Source: Bostrychus sinensis (lineage: Eukaryota > Chordata > Actinopteri > Gobiiformes > Eleotridae). Taken from it: a stretch of 64,000 nt of DNA. The notes beneath the pieces were generated by a model. That model saw only the letters and a list, made by a program, of their open reading frames with translations. It did no database searches and was not told the DNA's origin. Location: the NCBI GenBank assembly GCA_020698575.1, contig CM036248.1:10507729-10571728 (forward strand), in the 5' to 3' direction. Made by a program: the position numbers and the translations under genes. Below, in pieces: positions 24,853 to 37,262 of this stretch (positions are counted from its first letter, which is position 1; every line of letters starts with the position of its first letter).

Positions 24853-26375
24853 TGTGCAAGTTCTCCCACTTAAAAAGATGAGAGAGGCCTGTAATTTTCA
24901 TCATAGGTATACCTCAACTATGAGAGACAAAATAAGAAAAAAAAAAACTCACATTCTCTGATTTTTAAAAAATTTATTTGCAAATTATGGTGGAAAATAA
25001 GTATTTGGTCAATAACAAAAGTTCATCTCAATATACCCTTTGTTGGCAATGACAGAGGTCAAATGTTTTCTGTAAGTCTTCACAAGGTTTTCACAAACTG
25101 TTGCTGGTATTTTGGCCCATTCCTCCATGCAGATCTCCTCTAGAGCAGTGATGTTTTGGGGCCTCCAAAGATTTTCTATGGGGTTGAGATCTGGAGACTG
25201 GCTAGGCCACTCCAGGACCTAGAAATGCTTCTTACGAAGCCACTCCTTCGTTACCCGGGCAGTGTGTTTGGGATCATTGTCATGCTGAAAGACCCAGCCA
25301 CGTTTCATATTCAATGCCCTTGCTCATGGAAGGAGGTTTTCACTCAAAATCTGACGATACATGGCCCCATCCATTCCTTCCTTTACACGGATCAGTCGTC
25401 CTGGTCCCTTTGCTGAAAAACAGCCCCAAAGCATGATGTTCCCACCCCCATGCTTTACAGTAGGTATGGTGTTCTTTGGATGCAACTCAGCTTTCTTTCT
25501 CCTCCAAACACGACGAGTAGAGTTTTTACCAAAAAGTTCTATTTTGGTTTCATCTGACCATATGACATTCTCCCAATCCTCTTCTGGATCATCCAAATGC
25601 TCTCTAGCAAACTTCAGACGGGCCTGCACATGTACTGGCTTTAGCAGCGGGACACGTCTGCCACTGCAGGATTTGAGTCCCTGGCGGCGTAGTGTGTTAC
25701 TGATGGTAGCCTTTGTTACTTTGGTCCCAGCTCTCTGCAGGTCATTCACTAGGTCCCCCAGTGTGGTTCTGGGATTTTTGCTCACCGTTCTTGTGATCAT
25801 TTTGACCACGGGGTGAGATCTTGCAGGGAGCCCCAGATCGAGGGAGATTATCAGTGGTCTTGTATGTCTTCCATTTCCTAATAATTGCTCCCACAGATGA
25901 TTTCTTCACACCAAGCTGCTTACCTATTGCAGATTCAGTCTTCCCAGCCTGGTGCAGGTCTACAATTTTGTTTCTGGTGTCCTTTGACAGCTCTTTGGTC
26001 TTGGCCATAGTGGAGTTTGGAGTGGGACTGTTTGAGGTTGTGGACAGGTGTCTTTTATATAGATAACCAGTTCAAACAGGTGCCATTAATACAGGTAACG
26101 AGTGGAGGACAGAGGAGCCTCTTACAGAAGAAGTTACAGGTCTGTGAGAGACACAAATCTTGCTTGTTTGTAGGTAACCAAATACTTATTTTCCACCATA
26201 ATTTGCAAATAAATTCTTTAAAAATCAGACAATGTGATTTTCTGAATTTTTTTTCTCATTTTGTCTCTCATAGTTGAGGTATACCTATGATGAAAATTAC
26301 AGGCCTCTCTCATATTTTTAAGAACTTGAGAACTTGCACAATTGGTGGCTGACTAAATACTTTTTTGCCCCACTG
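24853..26375 (-). mobile_element. Tc1-like transposon, left end truncated
   Basis: The right end finishes ttttttgccccactg followed by TA. Long inverted ends share gagaggcctgtaattttcat and ataggtatacctcaac on both sides. The left copy stops at tgtgcaagttctccc, so about 35 terminal bases are missing and replaced by a poly(A) tract. The element sits in an older repeat with cgataagcgatac motifs. The transposase between the ends is broken. Confidence 0.9.
25060..26008 (-). pseudogene. Tc1-like transposase, frameshifted and with stop codons
   Basis: This encoded the DDE transposase that cuts and pastes the element. The start codon is at 26,008. The first frame (25,742-26,008) gives the N-terminal DNA-binding helix-turn-helix (MAKTKELSKDTRNKIVDLHQ, then a GAIIRKWK block). 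A frameshift near 25,800 moves to a second frame (25,324-25,809) holding the first catalytic Asp (VIWSDETKIELFG). After more frame loss, QHDNDPKHTA (second Asp) and SPDLNPIENLW (Glu) can still be read near 25,150-25,300, consistent with DD34E. An in-frame TAG lies at 25,219-25,221, and a stretch before the end of the gene seems deleted relative to intact relatives. It cannot be active. Confidence 0.9.
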
Positions 26376-27129
26376 TATGTTACATATTATGGCTACTTTA
26401 CGCCACTGGAGCAGGAGAACAGTTTCAGATTAATACTGATACCAGAAGTACCAGTATCAAAAGTATTGACTTTGGTATTGATTCACAAATCGTAATTTAC
26501 AGACTTAAATAAACAAGAAACCCTATGTCCTGTTTCCAAAAGTAATAAATGAACCATCAGTCAGTCTGACATTTATTTAAGTGTTTAGAAGTATTTTTAT
26601 TTGTGTGACAGTATTTGTCAGATCAAGTGCTTAGAAAAGCAGTGCTGCCCCTACAGTCCTGGAAGAATACATGACCAATTTTGTCCTACATTTAACTGTG
26701 AAACCAGTGCAGCTCTGCAGCACCGTTATTATGCATGATCTCACAAAGTACCGATCTCAGTACTGAAGTATCGGTATTGGGTCACAAAATATTTCGATAT
26801 TTCACATAATCAATATTTTGTCCCTAACCCTACTGCAAAGGATGAAAAATATGGATTCTTACAAGTTAACTAGTCAATAATAAACAATAAATAAACAATA
26901 TTACTAGTCACTTGCAGCTCTATAGTCTTTCTGCAAATACAGTATACAAAGCTTTTTACGTCAAAATAGAGCTAATGCTAATATCTTCAAACATACTGTC
27001 AATGCAGTAACAACATGCCAGATATATAAATTGCAAAAAGCTGAACTGCTGTATTTGTTTTTGGTCAATAAATAACTAAACGCTTCTGAATCTTCTCTCT
27101 AGAGTCCAATGAACAGAGCTTTCACTGTT

Positions 27130-27200
27130 GTTAATGTTATGTTAATGGTGTGCCTCAGGGCTCCATCTTCGGTCTCATCTAAATTCTGTTGCTGTAGCCA
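27130..27200 (+). pseudogene. LINE reverse transcriptase relic (GVPQGS motif)
   Basis: Codons at 27,144-27,179 read N-G-V-P-Q-G-S-I-F-G-L-I, the conserved region of non-LTR reverse transcriptases just before the catalytic core. A stop codon lies a few codons upstream (27,132-27,134), and no FADD/YADD box was recognised downstream. Only a short remnant survives. Confidence 0.6.
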
Positions 27201-28189
27201 TTACGTTACGTTGTCCCATTTATTTTGCAGAAGTCAGCCAGTTCTAACCTGATTGGTCACTGACAGTCTCCACATCTGGACTAATGCACTGAAGACAAAG
27301 ACCAGGCTCTGGACTGTCCTTCACCTGTGTCCTCAGTGATCATGTTGTCAGTTATAGACCTCCATAATGACGCCATACATCTGTGAACTCACGTGACCCC
27401 CAGCGCTACAGAGTCCTTGATCTGAGGGTGGACATGTTCAGGGATTATCTTTACGCCTGTAAATACATGCTTCATATGTGACCTGTAATCATGCAATGCT
27501 CCAGTTGTCTTTCTAAACCAGTCTCTAAATCTGTTTCCATCACAATGCGCATCTGTGTTCAGTAAGATTTCTATTTTTATGTCTTACCATACAAAAGTAC
27601 AAAAAGAGGTGGTAACTACATCAAGGTATAAACTGTTTAAAGGTCATCTGAACAGCATAAGTGACTTAACATGGTGGCACATTTAAAAAAAAAGATATTT
27701 TTTCATTATATAATCAAACGTCCCCTGTGTCTGTGTCCATGCCATAGTAATAATTAATGTTTACCACAACAAAGGATTTGTTAAGGTGACATGAAATTCC
27801 AGTTGCAAACCAAGCTTTTCTCCTTTGTGCACCTATAGTGGCCCCACAGGGACATGCTTTTGAAAAAACATGAAAATAAAGAACTAGTCAGACAATGATT
27901 GTAACATATAAAATAAAAACGTGTGCATTACAAAATGGGATGGAGATGAAGACGTTAGCCCGAACTACTTTGACCTTAGATTCAGACATTCTGCTGTGTC
28001 TGTAAGTGTCACAGAGCAGAGAAATGTCTGTATTTACTGCCAACCTATGCATGTGTTTTCACCCAGGAGCCGCTTCCAAATAGAAAAGGAGTGTTGATTA
28101 AGTGACGCGGGGACGAGCGCCAGTGCGTACCCGGTATGAGGACTCACATGGAACGAAATCGAAGCAGTATTTTTTGCGCGAGTCAGCGA

Positions 28190-28241
28190 GCACTTTTATA
28201 TTTGCAGTACACAAAGATATGTTTTGCAAATATAAAAGTGC
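28190..28241. repeat. 17-bp perfect inverted repeat (hairpin-capable)
   Basis: gcacttttatatttgca at 28,190-28,206 and its exact reverse complement at 28,225-28,241 flank an 18-base loop. The upstream flank contains CpG-bearing sequence (gacgcggggacgagcgc) unlike the surrounding AT-rich DNA. Confidence 0.8.
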
Positions 28242-28365
28242 CCCTCGTTTAATATTTTTATTTTAAAATATGTGTTGTGATTAATAAAAAAATAATATAT
28301 TGTCAACTATCTAACTAACTTATTTAATGTCATAAATATTCCATAGGCCAATCCATATTGGCCTC

Positions 28366-28495
28366 AAAAATCGGCATTGCTGATCGGCCATCGGCTGCTC
28401 TGGATTTTAAAAATCGGCATTGCTGATCGGCCATCGGCTGCTCTGGATTTTAAAAATCGGCATCGGCATCAGTCTTAAATAAAACCATATTGGTC
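28366..28495. repeat. tandem-duplicated end of a cggcatcggc-rich element
   Basis: A unit of about 52 bp (from aaaaatcggcattgctgatc through ggctgctctggatttta) occurs twice in a row, then a shorter aatcggcatcggcat and a terminus ggtcgacctcta. It looks like the end of a hAT-type element. The other end was not found. Confidence 0.55.
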
Positions 28496-28504
28496 GACCT
28501 CTAT

Positions 28505-28685
28505 TGCTAATAGCCGTGCTAAAAATCTATTTCTGTTTCTATTTCTGCAAAGTCAAAGTAACAGCTCCCCAAAAGAAGATATTTTCCATACATATTCATT
28601 ATTTTAAATTATAAAACATAAAAGGTGCAAAGGTGTAAAAAACTATTTCAGAAAGCATGAAAAAAAGTAGCATAGGACATTTAAG
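28505..28685 (+). repeat. ttaaaggtcc-family element, right part
   Basis: Contains gctaatagccgtgctaaa, cagctccccaaaagaaga and a decayed terminus (ggacattta). Confidence 0.6.
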
Positions 28686-30229
28686 AGGATGACTTGTTGC
28701 GGCGAGTTCAGAAGTGAAAAGCCAAAAGGAAGGAGAAAAGAAAACATAAATTTCACTCAAAACACCTTTCTCCTTACCAGTTAATCTTAATTGTCCTACA
28801 TACAAGTAACAAAGAGCTGACTTATCCTCTAGCACACTCAGGTCAGACCTAGGTCCTTTATACAAAAACACACAGATTTATAGAGACCGAGTCCAACTTT
28901 CTGATGGCGAGCGTTTTTCCTCTGTTGCCTCTCAGACAGACTGACGGTATTCCTCTAATTTACTGCTATTATGGGACCACACTTGACTCTCTTCAGTAAT
29001 TATAATGCTTTTATGGAATATCACAGATCACATTTTTCACGGTGGATCTGCTCTGTGGTCCTGTCCCAATGTGATCAATGTGAGACTTACATCACTGAAG
29101 GAGTCCGACTTTTACAGAAAATCTAAATGTAAGAAAAACAATGACTGCACTAATAACAGGCTTCGGCCCAACCACACTTGAGTGATATGTAAGTATTAAA
29201 ATATAAAACAGGCTGAATTATTGCAGCTCTTTTCGTACCTTAAGAGAGAGGCTATAACTTTTTCATCTGTATAAGCTAAGCTAAGCTAATGTTAGCAAAT
29301 GTGTTTACAATTACAATGTGACAGAACGTACAAACAGCCCCTCTATCTGGTTTCATTCATGTGTGTTGTGTACATTTTAAAGACTTGTCGCGGTCCTGCT
29401 GTAAAAGGGCAAAGGCGTCTGTTGTCCCGGGCCTCAGAGTCAGAGGGGCCCAGAAATGGTCCCTCTTCTTATATGTTCTATTATAATGGGCCCATGTGAA
29501 GCCTTCTTGCCCTGGGACCCAGCGAGCCTGTCAGCGGGCCTGTGTATAAGTTACATTTTTCTGCATCACCCACTTACGACTGCCACACCATTGGTCGGTC
29601 CACCATCAGTTCAGACTGCAAACGCATAAGCCTGAGTCTGAGCAGATGGACTGGGTGAGTTTGTGAACTCACCAACTTATGCTCAAGTCAATTATTTGAT
29701 AATAACTGAAAAGCATTTTCTTTCAGATCATTCTAAAGACTTTATTTACATTCACAGAGCAACTAATTCTGCATAATAATTAGTAAACTTTAAATAATAG
29801 TTTGTTTTGTGACCATCCATCTGTGTCACTTAGAAAGAAATGTGAAAACAACATACCAAACCAAAGTAAACAATTTAAAAAGATACAAATGTATAAAAAG
29901 GTGCCATATTCTTAGTGCAGCAGCATTAATGTGACAAGGCTGAAGTCATTATCTTGTGTGACAGCTGACAGCAGATGAAGATCGTCCACTCGTCACAATC
30001 AAAGACCAAAACAACAAAGGGAGTTAAAGATAGAGCACCTCTGAGCTCCACATACTTTATAATTAGATCTAAAGGGATGTTTCAACTGCTTCAAGACTGA
30101 AAACAGGATCCTGGTTCAGCTGAAAAACACATCGCCAAAGATAGCATCCAAACACTCACTGTACTGTGCTGCAAAGACAGCGACTGTACTCTGATTGTAT
30201 TAACCCTGATATGGTTTTATTTATTTAGT

Positions 30230-30960
30230 CACACACAGACTTTTGAGTTTCAAGACTGAGACTTTTTTTAATATACATTATTTATTGTTAATTTTCAAAT
30301 TAAATATAATAAATATCAATAATAAGATGACATAACAAAATTACCAGACAACAACAAGACAAAAACAAACACCACACAGAAAAAAACAGGGGGTCCAGGA
30401 TCTAAAATAAATAGACATCAATTATGTAAAAATGTACAATCAAGAATTAGCACACATCACAGTGAAACTAAATAAATAATCAGTAATAAATAAATCACTA
30501 ATCAGATTCATACCAGCAATGTTTTAAGATTAGTTGTGGTGTCTGTTTGACTGAGACTTTTTAAAGACCGAGACCAAATCAAGACCAAGGCAAACTGAGA
30601 CCAAACCCTGTGAACTAACATTAAAATTAAGGGGGCAAGTTTTAAAAAGTGGTTCAAATACAATATTGATAATTTTAATGATCTAATCCAACAAAGAATA
30701 AATAAATAAACAAACAGAGAACAGAACTTTTCCCTGGTTCAGTCTGATGCTGAGAACTAATTACTTTAAAATTATGAAGTATAGTATTTTCCTATGTTTG
30801 GTGTCTGAAATCGCCACATCCGAGATAAAATTAGATTCGAGACCAAGACCAAGACCGAGTGAAAACTGCAGCCGAGACAAAGGTGAGACAAGACCATAAA
30901 AAAGTCTCAAGACCAAAAGCAGTCTGGGGCGCTACCACACTGGCACAGACAGACATTAAT
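30230..30960. repeat. gagaccaagacc-rich dispersed element
   Basis: gactgagactttttt at the left and agtctcaagaccaaaagcag at the right are loosely inverted. The interior has several gaccgagaccaaatcaagacc-like strings and A/T-rich DNA. No ORF. Confidence 0.35.
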
Positions 30961-31226
30961 GCATGTACAATCTGGACAGCGATTAATCGACTGTCAAAAT
31001 ATTTATAATTGACTGATTCAGTTGGTCGTTGCAGCCATATTTAAAAGCATTGCTAAAAGTGCTTTTTGCTCTTGGTAAACCTAAAACCCAGGTGCGACAA
31101 CAGCACTGCCACACCGAGCCTGACAAGATGAACTCACAACTCTTACAAGAACCTTATCTTGCTGCTGTAAGCCTGCTCCGTCCATGCAGAGTGAAGCTGA
31201 CGCAGAGAAAAGCTGCAGCCCCGTGT

Positions 31227-31262
31227 GTGTGCAGTATGTGTGTGTGTGTGTGTGTGTGTGTG
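31227..31262 (+). repeat. (GT)n microsatellite
   Basis: tgtgtg run of about 36 bp after gtgcagta. Confidence 0.9.
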
Positions 31263-31720
31263 TTACATGTGTGTTCAGCAGAAGCACACATGGACAGCTC
31301 CCATTCACAAACTCAGACATGGGGCCTGTCCCTTTAAGAGCCACGTGTCCGGAGTTTTGCGCTGAGGCTGGCTGCTGGAGAAAAGATGAGTGCTGATCAA
31401 TTATTTACAGCAGGACACAGCAATGCAACACAAGGACATGCTAAAGGAGGGGACGCAGAAAAGTGGACAAAAGTAGGGCTGCAGAGTATATCAGAAATGT
31501 AATGTTATAATGACGGTAAAGTAATGAAAAGATCTTGTATTGCAGTAAAGTTGTGGCGAGGTTTACAGGACGCAGGTCAAAATAATTGTCCAATCAGAAT
31601 ATGCAATATATTTAGTTTTATTTTATTTCAGCCAAGGACTGGAAGGTCAGGAGTTTGTTTCTCTCACAGAGGCAGAAACTCCAGCCACAATATGAGCCAG
31701 TCCTAAGCCCAGATAAATTA

Positions 31721-32328
31721 GGGCGACAGTGACTCAGGAAGTAGAGCACTTATCCTATACCCAGAAGATTGTTGGTTTGAATCCCGCTCTCACCAGTTCA
31801 TACTGTCGTTGTGTCCTTGGGCAAGACAGTTAATAATAATAATGCATCCGTTTTTTGTAGTCGCTCAAAGTCACTTTACAAGAGTTCATTATTCATTCAC
31901 TCCTCACTCGGTAGCCACAGCTGCCCTGGGGCAGACTGACAGAAGCGTGGCTGCCAATGTGCTCCTATCACCACAACCAAACACAGTCACACTGACACAG
32001 TCACACAGACAAGGTGGGTAAAGTGTCTTGCCCAAGGACACAACGACAGTATGCAATGCCGGTCGAACTGCCAACCTCCGGGTTACTGGGCGAATGTCTC
32101 TAATGACTGAGCTACTGCTGCCTTGCCTGTTTATAAATGTGTTAGTGTGATTGCTAGTGGTCGGAGAGGCCGTGGGCGCAGACTGGCAGCCACGACTCTG
32201 TCAGTCTGCCCCGGGACAGCTGTGGCTACAGAAGTAGCTCACCACCACCGAGTGTGACTGAGGAGGGAAGGAATAATGGACTCATGTACAACACTTTGAG
32301 AAAGGCACTACATAGGTCCAGTCCAGTG

Positions 32329-32383
<55 letters not shown>
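31721..32383 (+). mobile_element. tRNA-derived SINE (outer copy), split by an inverted relative
   Basis: The head at 31,721-31,835 has a tRNA-like start (gactcaggaagtagagca) and a B-box-like ggtttgaatcc at 31,774-31,784, then tgtgtccttgggcaagaca. The body resumes at about 32,123 and ends in an (ATT)n tail (about 32,334-32,383). The gap is filled by a relative in reverse orientation. Confidence 0.65.
31836..32122 (-). mobile_element. SINE of the same family, inserted in reverse
   Basis: Read on the minus strand it starts ggcagcagtagctcagtcat (tRNA-like A-box region), has gttcgaccgg, then tgtcgttgtgtccttgggca, the shared body (cagtctgccccagggcag) and an (ATT)n-type end. It divides the outer SINE at its head-body junction. 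Confidence 0.65.
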
Positions 32384-32819
32384 GTTATCATTAATACTAA
32401 ATAGAGAGGGTTGTGGCAGGATGGGCATCAGGGGTAATAACTATGCCAGAGTACCTATGTAAATGATTCACTAGACCCCTAAAACAGGAATACTCAAGTT
32501 TCTTTCTCTACTTTTATGGAAAATGGGTATGAGTAGTAGTAATAGAAAGTTTAGTGGTAGGAGCAGTAGTACTTACTTTAGTAGTAATAGCAGCAGTGAT
32601 AGTAGTAATAGTAGTAGTAGTAGCAGTAAGTACTTTCTACTTAAGCAAACCTCACTCAATAACAAATACTAAAAACATGTCTTATTTTTACTCATGTATA
32701 ATATTACTGAATATTTTTACTTCTACTCATTTTATTTTGAAGAAAACTTACAGATTTTTAGTACTTCCTCCACCTTTGTAAAATAAAAAAGATGAGATAA
32801 GATAAAAAATGCAGGCTTT

Positions 32820-33215
32820 CCCTTAATGTTATACCAAGAACTGTAAAGTCTGGCTCCCTGCATGAACACAGCAGCGAGGAGGAGAAGCCCTGAGCCCCGT
32901 GTTATTGTGCGTGTGCATAATTTATGGCAGCCCCACATCTCGGCTAACGACGCACACCGGAGCATCTGCAGCACACAGGCAGCGGCTAAAGCTAACCGTC
33001 ATGGCCGTATACTGAACAGAGAGACAAGAGGAGGAGGAGGAGGAGGAACGGGACAGGAAACAGAAATAGACTCTGATAACGCTGCAACAAAGAGGAGACG
33101 GACAACACTGATGAGTATCCACGAACACAGGAGGCCAGAGGCAGGGACAGGAGCACAGAGCTGCCTCAGATGCACTGAGATTTACAGAAGAGGACGCAAA
33201 AGAGCTATTCTGATC
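32820..33215. other. unique CpG-containing segment, possible regulatory element
   Basis: Not like the repeats around it. Contains a (GAG)n run (about 33,027-33,047), gtgcataatttatggcagcc and many CpGs. A 118-codon plus-strand ORF starts at 32,862 but shows no domain. Confidence 0.25.
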
Positions 33216-33394
33216 TAAAACACATAAAGAAACACTTACCTACCATTTAAAACTGGAGCCAAATTAATTATTCACACAAAGAACACAAAAACAAACGTAC
33301 TGGGCCAAAGACTGAACCAGACCAAAATGACCAAACTTTTCCATTTGGACGTCCCACCCTTTAATCAGATTTAAGGCTTACTTCTTTTCTTTGA

Positions 33395-33760
33395 CTCGTA
33401 TCATTTTCTGTGTATCGATACACATGGAATATCGATCGATAATATCGGAAATATTGATATTAGAAATGTGCATGTTAAAATAAAACCAGATATGGCTTTT
33501 TGAATGTAATTGTTGTGTTTTTAATAAAATAAAAATAAGACATTAAACTTTTCCTTGCTCTCTGTCTACTGGACATAATCAACCCCAGTCACAAAGCTAC
33601 ATTTGAGAGTAAACTTTTATGATTTTTTGGCAAAAAGTTGCTGTATCGATTATTGATATGAAGGTGTTAAATTGTATCAAATCATATCGTTCTTGAATCG
33701 TATCAAAACAATTCTAATTGATAGGTATTGTTGCAAAAACATATCGATAAACTGCTCAAA
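33395..33760. repeat. tatcgata-rich dispersed DNA element
   Basis: Both sides carry tatcgat motifs (gtgtatcgatacacatgg on the left, aaaacatatcgataaac on the right), suggesting a degraded inverted-repeat element of about 365 bp. A similar composition occurs at 26,400-26,830. Confidence 0.4.
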
Positions 33761-34247
33761 TCACAAAAACCTAAATGCTGAAACTGTTATACACAAGAAA
33801 GAACACAGATGCACTAAAAAAAAAAAGTAAAGAGTGCAATCAGACAACCAAAGACTTCCTGGGCAGGGCGTCATAGAAACCCCCAAAAATGTAAGAAATA
33901 CCAACATGAAACGGGAGCAACCAAACATGATTCACTCATTTGAATTTTGTTTGCTATAAAATGAATTCATTTTGTTGGTATTTTCTCCAGAATATTTTCT
34001 AAAATCCCTGAAAAGCAGCCCAAATTTTACCTACCCAATGCTATTTTTTCCAGCCTCAAGTGTTGTTGAAACCAGCCCAATCTGGCAACACTGTTTATCC
34101 AGGCTTGGCACTGGCACAAAAAGCATAAAATAAAGAAAATATGCAATACTTGTGTAGGATTTTGGGACAGTGACAAACTACAGTAGTCAAATATCTGCTT
34201 AAAATACACAAGAAACACTGGAGTAACATTTACCAATCAGGGCTACA

Positions 34248-34420
34248 CAAAGACCAGACCAGGACTAAACCAGGACTAAACCAGGACTAAACCAGGGCTA
34301 AACCAGGACTAAACCAGGACTAAACCAGGGCTAAACCAGGACCAGACCAGGACTAAACCAGGACTAAACCAGGACTAAACCAGGGCTAAACCAGGACTAA
34401 ACCAGGACTAAACCAGGACT
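34248..34420 (-). repeat. 12-bp minisatellite array
   Basis: About fourteen very regular units of aggactaaacc with some agggctaaacc and aggaccagacc variants. The high regularity suggests recent homogenisation. Confidence 0.85.
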
Positions 34421-34469
34421 TTTGTATTTCGATGTACCATAATCTAATTTCAGGCCCTCTTTTTTTTTA

Positions 34470-34625
34470 CTTTCAGCTTTTTTCTCCTAGGGTCGCCACA
34501 GCAAAGCCTCCTAGTTTCATGTATTATTTTGGTTTAGATTTAGCACCAGATGTCCTTCTAACCTTCTCCATTTATCCAGGCTTGGGACCCGCCACAAAGA
34601 GTAAATTGGCTTATGACCTTTATGA
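34470..34625 (+). repeat. fragment of the gtcgccacag repeat family
   Basis: Contains ctcctagggtcgccacagca, gatgtccttctaacc, tttatccaggcttgggacc and ggcttatgacc, the order seen in other copies. Confidence 0.6.
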
Positions 34626-36016
34626 CTGAAAACAGCATTTTTCCGTGAGTTCTTTTGAAAGTGATGACGTATTCTTGACTGACTGCAAAGGGACACATCT
34701 GCTTTTGACTTTACAATAATTTCCTTTACAATAATGTATTTTTTAATATTTATCTAATCTTTAATTACCTTCATACAGACAGATTAGTTTAAATGAGCTG
34801 GTATTCCCCCCATTTTCACAGTTTGTTGTATGTGATCCACTGTGAACAGGTTTGTCAGTGTCAGATTCACACTCGGAGGTTCACATCTAAAACAGGTCTT
34901 TTTATGGAGCTCATGTGTGAACAGGGCTGATCTGACAGCGGTGCAACAAACGAGCTGACTCCCGGTTTGTTTTTGTCACTGCCAGGACTGATTTGAAGTA
35001 GTTTTCCAAAAGCTAAAATGTCTTAATGCCAGGGTTAATATCAATACAACCTCTCAGGAAAAGCTTTAGTCCTACCATTTCCATTCCTCTGCTTATTACC
35101 ATTGCAGTGGCTGGAGGCTATCCCAGCAACTATGGGCCTAAGGCGGGTATAGGGTACACCCTGGATAATGAAAAGCTAATCTCAGAGCTGAAACATAAAC
35201 AGAAAGCATTTACTCTCACATTAGCGGCAATTTAGAGTCACCAGTTCAAACACAATGTCTCTGTCCGGACACAGACTCGCCTCAGAGATAACTAGGTGTT
35301 TAAAGAAACACAATATAACTTTTTGACCTTAAATAAACTGTTTTGGAGTCAGTGTGAAGGCTAAATGAGTTGTTGAATGAATCATGATGCATTCATGTGG
35401 TCCAAAATGTCAAAAGATGTTCAAGAAGTCAGAAAAAGAACTCAGGAACCCGGCTCAAAACCTGCCTGACTTCTCCACTTGACACCACCGTTCATAGGAG
35501 CAGCAAAAAAAAAAAAAAAAAAGAACACAAGTTTTATTATTTTGCATTTTAAATATGAGCTCTTCGATTAAACATGGCTAATACGGGTTTACTATAGGCT
35601 GTTGCTCACGTAGAAGTAATTTGCCATTAATTTATTTTACCCTGAACTTCCAAACTCTTGGTCTAAAGTTATATTTGCAAAAAGTATCAGCGTTCAGCCT
35701 TTTAGTAGTGAGAAGGCTGATGTTAAATGTGACGACTGAGCTGTGTTAAACGCTAATTACTAACATTACTGTCCAATAACTTCATTGGTCTTCCTATGGT
35801 GACGCCAATATTCAGAGTTTCCGAGATAAAAGCAAATAAACATAACCAAATCAGGAAAATGACTTCTTATCTTGGAAAGACGAGCACCCGAGGAGCACAT
35901 GAACGCAGCATAAAGCTCTGTACCTGCCTGTGTTGGCAAGAAACAGCCTTGAAAGAATGGAAATACCGAAAGGCAGCGTAAACCTTAGTACGGATACAAG
36001 GACAAGGATTTATGTG

Positions 36017-36428
36017 CATGGCTGCACGATCTGGGAAAAACATGCGGTATTTGATAACTATGTTGAATATTGCAATAATATTTTTGTGATATTTTAAAAT
36101 AGGGCCTACTTTGTTGACATAGTAAGTTAAATTCACTTAAAACAAAAATGTCCCAGTCTGTAGTCACAAATCAAAACTTAACACAGACTAAACCAGGGCT
36201 AAATTGTGACTAAATTACCACTAAAATAGATTTTTTAAACTTTTTTTTTTTATTTAGTCACAATGCATTTTCATTTAAAGCTCTGGTAGAAAAATGATTC
36301 TTCAGTGTAAATCTCTGTCAGATGGAAGACCATAGCGTTATTGTGATATATTTAGATTATTGCGGTACGGATATTGTGTTTGCTGATACTGCGATAACGA
36401 TAATTTTGCGATATATTGTGCAGCCCTA
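36017..36428. mobile_element. second copy of the 22507 MITE, inverted
   Basis: Reads in reverse relative to 22,507-22,956: it ends gatatattgtgcagcccta and contains ctctgtcagatggaagacc, the complement of the other copy's ggtcttccatctgacagag. The left end (ggctgcacgatctggg) is slightly damaged. Confidence 0.75.
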
Positions 36429-37107
36429 CTTTGAAATGTAGGTGGAGCTTCATAAAGAAAAATTGGACCAAAACAGCAAAGAAATGAGCATGAGTTGCAA
36501 ATGAAACAGGCTTTACAAAGCAGAAGTTTGCTAATCACAACTGGATTATGAATCTTTAAAACAAGCAACAACTTCAGCAGCAAAAAACAAAAACAGGCCA
36601 CTTCATTTATACAAGACTTAAAAATCAAGACACTACAACAGAGGTGGAAAGTAACAAGATACTTTTTCTCAAGTACATTTTTAGAATCTTTAAGTATTTT
36701 TTTTTTTACCTCGGTGGAACAGTAGATTAAGGACCTAGCATTTTAGGCTAATTTTAGTGTAGCAATTAAGACATATCACTAACACGCTCCACATTAAGAA
36801 GGGCTGGACTTGATCACTGACTCCTGATGATGCATTTGTGGAAATTAAAGCTAAATTCCAGCACACTGTCCCTCTCTCCTCTCTGTACTTCTGAGTGGCA
36901 AGACTGAACTGAGCACTCAAAGATGCAAAAATAAACTGAGGTCTCCAGCATTAGCCTCTGGAGTTTGTTTCAGATCCAGTTATTTCAGGAACAAACTGTC
37001 AATGCATCGAACGTGATCAGAGCAGACCTACATCAGGGTTTAAGGCGCCTGCAGTGAGAAATACGACTGTTTTATCCTCCTCACCAGTCCACAAACAGGA
37101 TCTAAAG

Positions 37108-37262
37108 ACCTGGTTTAGTCCTGGTTTAGTCCTGGTTTAGTTCTGGTTGAGTCCTGGTTGAGTCCTGGTTTAGTCCTGGTTTAGTTCTGGTTGAGTCCTG
37201 GTTGAGTCCTGGTTTAGTCCTGGTTTAGTTCTGGTTGAGTCCTGGTTTAGTCCTGGTTGAGT
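37108..37262 (+). repeat. 12-bp minisatellite array with higher-order repeat
   Basis: Units of tttagtcctgg alternate with ttgagtcctgg and tttagttctgg. A block of about five units (roughly 60 bp) is itself repeated. Confidence 0.8.

Noticed and set aside
25361..25816. 151-codon plus-strand ORF in the Tc1 element
   Set aside because: Antisense of the transposase; no domain.
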